NCBI GenBank assembly: GCA_964350135.1
Contig: CAYGJN010000094.1
Span: 1 to 10,488, forward strand
Origin: CAYGJN01 sp964350135
GTDB lineage: Bacteria > Bdellovibrionota > Bacteriovoracia > Bacteriovoracales > Bacteriovoracaceae
Direction: 5' to 3'
DNA length: 10,488 bases
The notes beneath the pieces were generated by a model. That model saw nothing but the letters and a program-made list of their open reading frames with translations, was not told the origin of the DNA and ran no database searches. Each line of letters starts with the position of its first letter. Positions within the stretch are counted from its first letter, which is position 1. The position numbers and the translations under genes were made by a program. Shown here piece after piece: positions 1 to 6,312 of the stretch.

Positions 1-1113
1 AAGAAGTTATAGAGACTTATGAAGGAACAATTCAAGCTTAAGCTGCTTTTTTGTTGAATTTTTGAAAGTTCAAGAATATCGTTAAGAATATTTAAAAGTG
101 AGCTTGCACTTTGATCAATAATTTTGAGTTTTTCAATATTTTCAGAATCCTTCAAGTCTTCTAATAAAAGCTTGCTCATGCCAATAATACCATTCATAGG
201 AGTTCTAAGTTCATGAGACATATTTGCAAGAAAATCACTTTTAATTGAAAGGGCCTTTTCTGCTGCCTCTCTGGCACTCATAATCTCTTTTTCATATTTC
301 TTTCTTTCAGTAATATCATTAGCAATTCCAAGATAGCCTGTAACTTGACCATCATCATCTTTGAGGGCCGTAATTGAAAGCTGTACAGCAAACTTAGTGC
401 CATCTTTTCTAATATAGGTCCATTCATTATCATTTGGTAATCCTCGGTCAGTAAGACAAACAAAAGTCTCAAACCCAGGAGGTATTGTTTGACCGATAAA
501 ATCACTAAATGTTTTAGACCTTTCTACAACTTCATCAAAATCATGAAAAATTGCAGGAGTCTCTTTATAAAGTAGCTCTTGGGCCTTATAACCAAGTTGT
601 GCCTCTGCTGCTTGGTTAAAATTTGTGATTACTCCGTTAATATTTGTTGCAATCAGTGCATAATTTGAAGAATTTTGAATTGCTTGTTGAAAATTTAATG
701 ACTCTTCAAGCTTTGAAGCAGAAATAAGGATAGTTTTTTTTGTATAAATAATAAGTGCAAGAAATGATATTAGCAAAAAAACAATAGAGCCGTAAAACTG
801 ATAAGCCGTTAACTCAACGTCATTTTCAAATGACAAAGCTGCTTTGTTTTTTAATTCTACCCTATGCTTTTCAAGCCTTCTAAAAGCATTAATGGCCATG
901 GAGTCATCAACAACTATTTTTTTATCTAACTCGCTTATACTAAACTTACTGTTAAGTATAAAATCTACTTTGGATCTATAGGAATCTGCCGTTTTTCTTA
1001 TTATCTCTAGATTTTCTCTTTCTAGTTGAGTAATATTTTTTTTGTCCAAGTATGCGTTTATTAAATTTTGGATTTCTCCATAATGATGAATAAATTTATC
1101 TAAGTATTTTTTT
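1..1113 (-). CDS. PAS-domain sensor histidine kinase, main in-frame part (C-terminus off the left edge)
   Basis: Read on the minus strand, this frame is open from the T run at 1107-1113 to the window edge. In order it encodes the rest of an extracytoplasmic helical sensor region, a transmembrane helix near 798-735 (FLLISFLALIIY), a PAS domain at about 695-303 ending in the PAC signature GYLGIANDITERK, and a HisKA dimerisation domain. The H-box FLANMSHELRTPMNGIIG is canonical, with the phospho-acceptor His at 213-215, followed by the expected ILNDILELSK helix. The HATPase domain and any receiver domain lie beyond position 1. The family autophosphorylates this His and passes phosphate to a response regulator. 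The PAS ligand cannot be told. The N-terminal membrane anchor is in another frame (next entry), so as sequenced the protein is broken. Family assignment is secure; functional state is not. Confidence 0.88.
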
Positions 1114-1378
1114 CGCCACGGATAACAAGATTTTTGAAATTATGAATAAAACCTGAGTAACCAAAATGTCTTTGTAAATGTGAAATAATAACGACTTTCT
1201 CGTCAATATCATAGCGGTAGTTAGTCCAATGATTCTCAATCCCTTGAAATCTTTTAAACTGTAGAAAACAGAAAATACCTAATATGATTGGTACAAATAT
1301 TAAAATATAGTTCAGTAAATTTGATACCTTAGTTTTTTTGGCGGCTATGATGACTTTTCGTCTTTTAGGCTGAGTACT
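1107..1378 (-). pseudogene. Frameshifted N-terminal segment of the sensor histidine kinase, no visible start codon
   Basis: In a different minus-strand frame from the PAS/HisKA part, this stretch encodes an N-terminal transmembrane helix (LLNYILIFVPIILGIFCFLQ, about 1318-1262). The start of the extracytoplasmic sensor follows, with the motif RHFGYSGFIHNFKN, which I recall from periplasmic sensor regions of other kinases and chemoreceptors. It terminates right after the homopolymer as VIRGEKNT-stop. Adding one base to the T run at 1107-1113 would instead give VIRGEKKYLDKFIHHY and join the main frame smoothly. Upstream the frame stays open back into the peptidase gene terminator, but contains no ATG, GTG or TTG. 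The first residues are therefore missing, or a rare start (for example CTG near 1313) is used. Either the gene is decaying or the assembly has indels. Confidence 0.7.
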
Positions 1379-1382
1379 TAAA

Positions 1383-1419
1383 TAAAGAAAGACCGACAGG
1401 AGCGTGCGGTCTTTCTTTA
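1383..1419 (-). terminator. Intrinsic terminator of the caspase-like peptidase gene
   Basis: Inverted repeat with 13-bp perfect arms (1383-1395 and 1407-1419, core AAAGAAAGACCG) and an 11-base loop. It starts 11 bases after the peptidase stop codon at 1431-1433. On the minus strand the arm ends in a T-rich stretch (TCTTTCTTTATTT). The stem has T-rich sequence on either strand, so it could also act on plus-strand transcripts. Confidence 0.8.
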
Positions 1420-1430
1420 CAAAACTGCTT

Positions 1431-3155
1431 TTATTTAGAGTTTGGATCTAGCGGACTTGTACCTTTTTCGTATTCCTCACCATCACTTAACCCATCTCCA
1501 TCAGTGTCAGGGTTATTAGGGTCAGTGCCACCAAAAATCTCATGCTTATCAACAACTCCATCCCCATCGGTGTCCTCATCCAACGGATTAGTTTTAAGTT
1601 CATCAACCTCTTCACCGTCATTGATTTTGTCATCATCGCTGTCCTTGTCATTAGGGTCTGTCCCTAGCTCCTTTTCTCTTTTGTCACTTAATCCATCACT
1701 ATCAGAATCATGATCCATAGGATTAGAAAAATTGTCTTCAAGTTCCACCCCCGTTAAAAGTCCGTCTTTATCGTGATCTAAGCAAAGTAAACAATCTGTT
1801 GCTTGTGCAAATGGCGTTGTATTCATACTTTCATTAAATATTTTTTTATATTTATCTTTTCCTTTTTTAAATTGAATAAGGCTATTACCAACATCACCTT
1901 TATTCTTGCCAATAAGGACTGCAATTTCATTTCCATCACTCATTGATGACGTTTGACGGGCGCTACTGCTTGCAAACACAGAGCGGCACATGCAACCTTT
2001 ATCCATATCCTTTTTTTCAATCTTATTAAGACCTTTTTCTATATGCTTTCCTGAATAGCAACTCACTATAATGACTTGAGTCTTACAAGTCTTAAGTTTG
2101 TTAAGCTGATTTTTTAAAAATTGAGTTCCCATCATAAATCCATCACGAGACCCATAGGTGCGAGTTTTAGAGGGATCAGAGGCATCTGGGATCTCGTGAT
2201 GAGAATTCATGTCGATAAAACCGTTAGTTGAACCATGACCTGAAATAACGACTAAAACTTCATCGCAGCAAGAACTAATTTTAGCAGCTGCGGCATCAAA
2301 AGCCTTTTCAATATTTTCTCTCGTGGTTTGAAATTTTTGTTTTGCTGGATCAGATTTAGAATTAGGAGTTACTGTAATCGAATCATATGATGGTCCGCTA
2401 AAAAGTTTTAACATTTCTTTCATAGAATATTTTTCACGGGGGTTACCATGACCATTTACATAAAGAACAATTTTCTTTGCCTTTGATTTTTCTCCTCCGC
2501 AGCTACATTTGCCCATTTCACTTGCAAATACTTTATTATCTTGTGGTGCTTCAAGTAATCCTTCAACTCTAATTTTTCTCTCAAATTCAAATTCACCTTT
2601 TTCCAAAGGATATTTTGACCAATCAATATTCCCTGGTACTCCTGCTCTTGGATCAGTTGTTTTATTAGGATCAGTAGGAGCTAGAGAGCCCCTTGTGTTT
2701 AAATTTAAAAGATTGAAAGTTAAACTTTTTTGTAAGGATCTTGGAAAGTCTTTTGGTATATAAGTTGTATTTTTTCTAGCATAACTATCTGAGAAATAAT
2801 CCACTCCATCAATAACCGGATATCCAAGACGTGAATATTCATAAACTCTTCCTGTAATTTGTCCTATTAGAATAAATGTTGTGGGATGTTCAAAGTATTG
2901 CCCAGGTCTATGATCTGCAAAATAGATCCAACTAGGCTCAGCTAATTTTAAAGGTTTGGCCGTTTTAAAGGGACCTGATTCAATTAAGGTCCCAACCCCT
3001 AAAACTCTTGGCAATTTATAGATATCAATTTTTTCTTTATAAGCTTTTTTCTTCCAGCCAGCTTGTACAATTTTTTTATAAGCACATTCATATGAGCATA
3101 ATGCTTGGGCCTGTGATGTTACTAAAACAAACAATAAACCAATTATAATTCTCAC
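1431..3155 (-). CDS. Secreted caspase-like (clan CD) cysteine peptidase with C-terminal thrombospondin-3-type calcium repeats
   Basis: Encodes 574 residues. The start is GTG at 3153-3155, with AAGGA seven bases upstream. Residues 1-19 form a Sec signal peptide (hydrophobic core IIIGLLFVLV, then AQA before Cys20). The middle contains a caspase/legumain-like fold: strand KKIVLYVNGHG (227-237), strand EVLVVISGHGS with probable catalytic His307, and strand TQVIIVSCYSG with probable catalytic Cys366, followed by VFASSSAR (393-400). Clan CD enzymes use such a His-Gly/Cys dyad. Residues 460-561 carry five Asp-rich calcium loops of the DxDxDG type (starting about 460, 481, 503, 526, 548), with TDPN/TNPL linkers as in TSP3 repeats. 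Many Cys residues (CSC, SCC, CMC, CLLC) suggest disulphides or metal binding outside the cytoplasm. Residues 21-220 are unrecognised. Substrate is unknown. Transcribed alone between two terminators. Confidence 0.85.
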   Translation of the reverse strand: MRIIIGLLFVLVTSQAQALCSYECAYKKIVQAGWKKKAYKEKIDIYKLPRVLGVGTLIESGPFKTAKPLKLAEPSWIYFADHRPGQYFEHPTTFILIGQITGRVYEYSRLGYPVIDGVDYFSDSYARKNTTYIPKDFPRSLQKSLTFNLLNLNTRGSLAPTDPNKTTDPRAGVPGNIDWSKYPLEKGEFEFERKIRVEGLLEAPQDNKVFASEMGKCSCGGEKSKAKKIVLYVNGHGNPREKYSMKEMLKLFSGPSYDSITVTPNSKSDPAKQKFQTTRENIEKAFDAAAAKISSCCDEVLVVISGHGSTNGFIDMNSHHEIPDASDPSKTRTYGSRDGFMMGTQFLKNQLNKLKTCKTQVIIVSCYSGKHIEKGLNKIEKKDMDKGCMCRSVFASSSARQTSSMSDGNEIAVLIGKNKGDVGNSLIQFKKGKDKYKKIFNESMNTTPFAQATDCLLCLDHDKDGLLTGVELEDNFSNPMDHDSDSDGLSDKREKELGTDPNDKDSDDDKINDGEEVDELKTNPLDEDTDGDGVVDKHEIFGGTDPNNPDTDGDGLSDGEEYEKGTSPLDPNSK

Positions 3156-3306
3156 TTTTTATTCCTTAGGTTGCGAGTTATCTAAGTTTATATAGGCAAG
3201 GCCCATGCCAAAATTAATCCACCATTGAATGCATGTTTCAGAGATGACTCGGGCCGCAATGAAACCAATATATTGGGACTAGAATCAAGTTGCTACTGAA
3301 TAAAAT

Positions 3307-3329
3307 CCCCCAGTTTTTTAAACTGAGGG
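3307..3329 (-). terminator. Intrinsic terminator of the phosphorylase-family gene
   Basis: On the minus strand CCCTCAGTTT pairs with AAACTGGGGG (one G-T wobble, small A loop). It is followed by ATTTTATT and starts eight bases past the stop codon at 3338-3340. This is a standard G+C stem plus T tail. Confidence 0.75.
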
Positions 3330-3337
3330 AGTCTAGT

Positions 3338-4060
3338 TTAGGATGCTCTTAAACTTTCTAAGGCCAAAGAAATACCCTGTGCTTCCAAGCGGCGGGTTTT
3401 AGATTGTCCGTAACATTCATGGCTGACCCCATGCTTGGGGTAGTTAAGAAGGATTGCTCCATAGAAAAGTTTGTATAGATGGCCCAAAAGATAAAGAGCA
3501 CCTGATTCCATATCTGCTGAAGAATATTTATATTTATTTTGTTTTAAAAAATTCACACTATAATAGCCATCAATATGACGATTACGTTTATCTTTAATTT
3601 CAAGCCCCATATTGCGAGCTGTCTTTTTAATAGAACGGCGAATAAGGGGCTCAATTTCTACTTGTCCAAAATTGCTTGAAAGCCCATAATTATCAAGTAG
3701 CCCTAGAGGCAAGGTCGTTCTTTTAACAAGAGAGAGGCTGTGATGATTTTCAAGAGTGTCATTAGAGCCAACCCGAATGATTTTTTTTGCCCCAAAGGTT
3801 TTAAGCTCTTCAAGTAAAAATGCCGCTGCAGGAGCACCAATTCCTGTATTCGCTGCAAAGACTTCTTCACCTTTATAAAGTCCTGTATAGACTTGATAGC
3901 CTCTGTAATTAGTATGTTCTTTAGGGTCTTCAAGAAATTCGTTTATAATTCTTTGCACTCGGTTTGGGTGAGCGCAAATAATTCCTTTTTCAGGAATTTT
4001 TTGGGTTTTATTTAATACAATAGTGTCATCAATATTTAAGGCGTACATAGACTGCTCCAT
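3338..4060 (-). CDS. Nucleoside phosphorylase family protein (PNP/UDP family 1), specificity uncertain
   Basis: Encodes 240 residues from ATG 4058-4060. The second ATG at 4046-4048 (Met5) has GGAG six bases upstream, while the first has no SD, so a 236-residue protein is likelier. Family marks: NTGIGAP at 71-77 with the following helix AAAFLLEELKTFGAKKIIRVG, Arg96 in RVGSN, and the nucleoside-site ADMESGALY with Met184-Glu185. These enzymes split nucleosides with phosphate (or water in nucleosidase relatives) to base and ribose product in the cytosol. Departures are clear. The phosphate-loop GDPxRV of uridine phosphorylase is CAHPNRV here (29-35). RxGTTG has become RVGSND. I cannot find the uracil-recognising QxR motif, nor a PNP-like catalytic Asp near the end. 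The fold is confident, but the substrate is not, and a hydrolase or altered enzyme is possible. No signal peptide. Confidence 0.78.
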   Translation of the reverse strand: MEQSMYALNIDDTIVLNKTQKIPEKGIICAHPNRVQRIINEFLEDPKEHTNYRGYQVYTGLYKGEEVFAANTGIGAPAAAFLLEELKTFGAKKIIRVGSNDTLENHHSLSLVKRTTLPLGLLDNYGLSSNFGQVEIEPLIRRSIKKTARNMGLEIKDKRNRHIDGYYSVNFLKQNKYKYSSADMESGALYLLGHLYKLFYGAILLNYPKHGVSHECYGQSKTRRLEAQGISLALESLRAS

Positions 4061-4100
4061 AAGTTTACAATTTTAAAAATTTTTAATTTAGTTACAAAAT

Positions 4101-4129
4101 TTGATAGGTGCGATTAGCACCAGAGACAA
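4101..4129 (-). promoter_or_regulatory. Possible promoter of the phosphorylase-family gene with an operator-like inverted repeat in its spacer
   Basis: On the minus strand TTGTCT (4124-4129) and TATCAA (4101-4106) are separated by 17 bases. Both boxes match the sigma-70 consensus only 4/6. The spacer contains the perfect inverted repeat GGTGC-taatc-GCACC (4107-4121), a position where a repressor would block polymerase. The predicted transcript start is about 45 bases before Met5. Confidence 0.33.
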
Positions 4130-4266
4130 TGCCTTGAGCGCCAATAATAAGAATATGAATGGAGATTCGTAGTTGAACTTTTCATAATGAGATAAACTAC
4201 CCTTGCTTTACAAAAGAAACAATAAGCAATTATTAACATTTTCTAACTGCAGAGAAGCTTTTGAGG

Positions 4267-4272
4267 TATAAT
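4267..4272 (+). promoter_or_regulatory. -10 box (TATAAT) for the 38-residue membrane protein
   Basis: Perfect TATAAT whose expected transcription start, seven bases downstream, falls on the A of the ATG at 4279. The -35 region (around 4244-4249, TAACTG) is poor. If the box is used, the mRNA is leaderless. Confidence 0.35.
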
Positions 4273-4278
4273 GGTTTT

Positions 4279-4395
4279 ATGGAAAATAACTCAATTTATA
4301 AAATATTCAAATTTATTGGTGGTGGACTAGTGATAATAGGCCTTATTCTTTCGGCCTTTATCCCTCTGGGAGTTATTGCTAATCTCTTTATGTAA
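4279..4395 (+). CDS. Small single-span membrane protein, 38 residues
   Basis: ATG GAA AAT AAC to TAA encodes 38 residues: a short polar N-terminus with Lys (MENNSIYKIFK) and then one long hydrophobic helix (LVIIGLILSAFIPLGVIANL) running to the end. This is the composition of a genuine inner-membrane microprotein rather than a chance frame, and the Lys residues suggest the N-terminus stays inside. No good SD is present: GAGG at 4263-4266 is 12 bases from the ATG. A perfect -10 box sits where a leaderless start would need it. It stands alone, divergent from the phosphorylase gene and convergent with the acyl-CoA dehydrogenase gene. Its stop codon overlaps a palindrome that may end transcription. 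I do not recognise a family; function unknown. Confidence 0.5.
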   Translation: MENNSIYKIFKFIGGGLVIIGLILSAFIPLGVIANLFM

Positions 4396-4411
4396 ACGAA
4401 ATTTCGTTTAC
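4392..4411. terminator. 20-bp perfect palindrome between convergent genes, possible bidirectional terminator
   Basis: GTAAACGAAATTTCGTTTAC is its own reverse complement. It starts inside the last codons of the small membrane protein and ends one base before the stop codon of the acyl-CoA dehydrogenase. It could fold with an 8-bp stem and AATT loop on either strand. It lacks G+C content and a T tail, so termination is uncertain; it could equally bind a dimeric protein. Confidence 0.45.
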
Positions 4412-4412
4412 T

Positions 4413-6188
4413 CTAAAGGTAGCTTGCCGGAAGCTCTTCCCAATCTGTAAACAAACCAGCAAACCTAGGCTCCACTAAACGACTATACCTATGATAAAGA
4501 GCGGCTCTAGAGCTGTCTTTATTGGCATGATCTCTAAGGACTCGAAGAGTCTCTATATAGCAAAGTCCCTGACAAAGAGTTTCCGCATGAGACATAAGCT
4601 CATCCATTCCCTCTTTGTTTTTCTCCCATTTTTCCATTTTTAAAAGATCACCACTATTTTCAGGACGAAGACATCCTATAATCAGCTTTAGAAAACCTTT
4701 TTTAAACTCGTAACGCTTACTAAGAAAATCTCTTTCCCAGGCCTTAAGTCCTCTTGCAAATCCCCCTGCAGGATGTCCCGCAATGACACCAGAAAAAAAT
4801 GCTTGTGGATTTCTCATGGTATATTTCATTAGATCTTTCATGGCCATCAGAGCTTGGATTTGACTGGTCCCCTCGTAAAGAACAGGAGCAAATGAATCAC
4901 GAACATAACGCTCCATTGGATATTCTTTCATATAACCATGCCCACCAAGTACAGCTAAGGAGCGGCAACTAATCTGCTGATTTGCTTCAGTAAGGTAAAA
5001 CTTAACAAGAGGAGTTCTTTTTCTAACCCACATCTTTGCTCTTTTATAAGTTTTTTTATCTGACTCATTAAGATCTCCTGTAAAAACAAGTTTCTTATGC
5101 AGTCTATGATAAATATCAAAATGAGATGTTGTATCAACTAAAAGTGCTCGCATGGCATCTCTTTCAGTTTCCCAATCAGTAAGATTTCTTTTCATCAAAG
5201 GCAGTTCAACTAAAGGAGTTCCAAATGCCTTTCTTTGTGTAGCATATTCTTTCGCGTAAGAAAGACTTGCTTCAAGACCACCAAGCCCTTGAGAGCCAGT
5301 CAAAACTCTTGCTTCATTCATAAGCTCAGTCATTTGACGAAAGCCTTCTCCTTCTTCTCCTAGAAGATGTCCTACCGAGTTTTCAAAAACAAGCTCACAA
5401 GTAAAAGAGCCATGCATGCCCATCTTCTCTTCATTTTTAACTACTTGATAGTTTAATGATTCATCATCATTTACTTGCTCCATAAAAAATAAGGAAAGAC
5501 CTTTGAGTCCTTCACCAGAGTTTGGAGTTTTTGCAAGGGTAAAGGCACAGCCACCACCACCATTAGTAATAAAAATCTTATTACCAGTTATTTTATAGGT
5601 CCCATCATCTTGTTTTTTAGCTATTGTTTTCATAGCACCTAAATCTGAGCCACAGTCTGGCTCAGTCATAACCATACAACCACTGCTTTCCCCTTTAATA
5701 ACTCTTGGAATCCATTTCTTTTGCATATCTTCACTACAAAAACGCTGAAGCATATCAATCATTGAAACAAAAAAAGATAATTGCGAGCAAGCACCTATAG
5801 ACGCTCTTGAGAGAAAGCTAAGACTAAGCATATAAATAAGATAAGGAGCCTCAAGGCCACCGTATTCTTTAGGAGCACAAATTCCATAAAACTGAAGTTC
5901 AGCAGCTTCTTTATAAAGTCTTTGAAGATGCTCATTGGGAATTGTTATACCATCGGCTACAACCCCTGGACCCTCTTTATCAAGATGTTCTGCTATTTCA
6001 CTCACACTTGTACCGGACCAATTACCAATTGAATCAAGAATCTCGCTAAAAAAATCTACCACTTCCTCTTGATTTTCAAAGCCTTCCTCTGTGGGAAACT
6101 CTGGGTAATAAAGAGGAATAATACGATCCCAATCAATAGCGTTTTTAAAAAGCCATTTCCATTCAGACTCGTTAGAAAAATAATTCAT
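4413..6188 (-). CDS. Acyl-CoA dehydrogenase, long (591-residue) form
   Basis: Flavoenzyme that puts the alpha-beta double bond into acyl-CoA at the first step of fatty acid beta-oxidation, passing electrons to ETF; cytosolic. ATG at 6186-6188 has AGGAG six bases upstream. Domains in order: N-terminal helical domain (about 30-165, with YGICAPKEYGG at 101-111), beta domain with the FAD/substrate segment MVMTEPDCGSD (172-182) and ITGNKIFITNGG (200-211), and C-terminal helical domain with TQRKAFGTPL (317-326), LGGHGYMKEYPMERYVRD (414-431) and the catalytic-base motif YEGTSQIQ (Glu439). The usual enzyme has about 380-400 residues. This one carries about 140 extra C-terminal residues plus an insertion near 355-390, like the 590-610-residue class acting on longer chains in many bacteria. 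Chain length is inferred. Transcribed alone, with no beta-oxidation partner in the window. Confidence 0.92.
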   Translation of the reverse strand: MNYFSNESEWKWLFKNAIDWDRIIPLYYPEFPTEEGFENQEEVVDFFSEILDSIGNWSGTSVSEIAEHLDKEGPGVVADGITIPNEHLQRLYKEAAELQFYGICAPKEYGGLEAPYLIYMLSLSFLSRASIGACSQLSFFVSMIDMLQRFCSEDMQKKWIPRVIKGESSGCMVMTEPDCGSDLGAMKTIAKKQDDGTYKITGNKIFITNGGGGCAFTLAKTPNSGEGLKGLSLFFMEQVNDDESLNYQVVKNEEKMGMHGSFTCELVFENSVGHLLGEEGEGFRQMTELMNEARVLTGSQGLGGLEASLSYAKEYATQRKAFGTPLVELPLMKRNLTDWETERDAMRALLVDTTSHFDIYHRLHKKLVFTGDLNESDKKTYKRAKMWVRKRTPLVKFYLTEANQQISCRSLAVLGGHGYMKEYPMERYVRDSFAPVLYEGTSQIQALMAMKDLMKYTMRNPQAFFSGVIAGHPAGGFARGLKAWERDFLSKRYEFKKGFLKLIIGCLRPENSGDLLKMEKWEKNKEGMDELMSHAETLCQGLCYIETLRVLRDHANKDSSRAALYHRYSRLVEPRFAGLFTDWEELPASYL

Positions 6189-6285
6189 GATCGGCTCCTG
6201 TGAGTACTAGGCATATTTATAAAAAATTCACTAAACGCGGTGCTCCTTTAATATTTACAGGGAAATTCCTTCAAATGTAAGGGCC

Positions 6286-6294
6286 TGTTATAAT
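6286..6294 (+). promoter_or_regulatory. Extended -10 promoter of the 6313 gene
   Basis: TGTTATAAT matches the extended -10 consensus TGnTATAAT exactly. A weak -35 (TTCCTT, 6266-6271) lies 17 bases upstream, as often tolerated with an extended -10. The transcript would start near 6301, giving a very short leader before ATG 6313, or about 42 bases before the alternative GTG at 6343. Confidence 0.5.
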
Positions 6295-6312
6295 CCGTCG
6301 CGGCGCGTTTAA

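Larger units (their letters stand above)
4061..4278. other. Intergenic region between divergent genes
   Basis: Apart from the possible minus-strand promoter/operator at 4101-4129 and a TATAAT box at 4267-4272, nothing convincing is present. A short minus-strand open frame around 4100-4185 reads as a plausible peptide but has no usable start or SD, so I do not call it. Confidence 0.5.

Noticed and set aside
1504..1713. Plus-strand open frame rich in Ser/Leu
   Set aside because: It is the antisense of the Asp-rich calcium repeats; the repeated codons alone explain its length.
1431..4060. Caspase-like peptidase next to a PNP/UDP-family protein as a possible immune (conflict) system
   Set aside because: Both domain types occur in anti-phage systems. 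Here the peptidase is exported, each gene has its own terminator, they are separate units, and no NTPase, sensor or nucleotide cyclase partner is present.
4100..4185. Minus-strand short frame ending in the peptide IGAQGIVSGANRTYQIL
   Set aside because: It reads plausibly but has no start codon or SD and overlaps the promoter-like elements; open frames of this size are common by chance.
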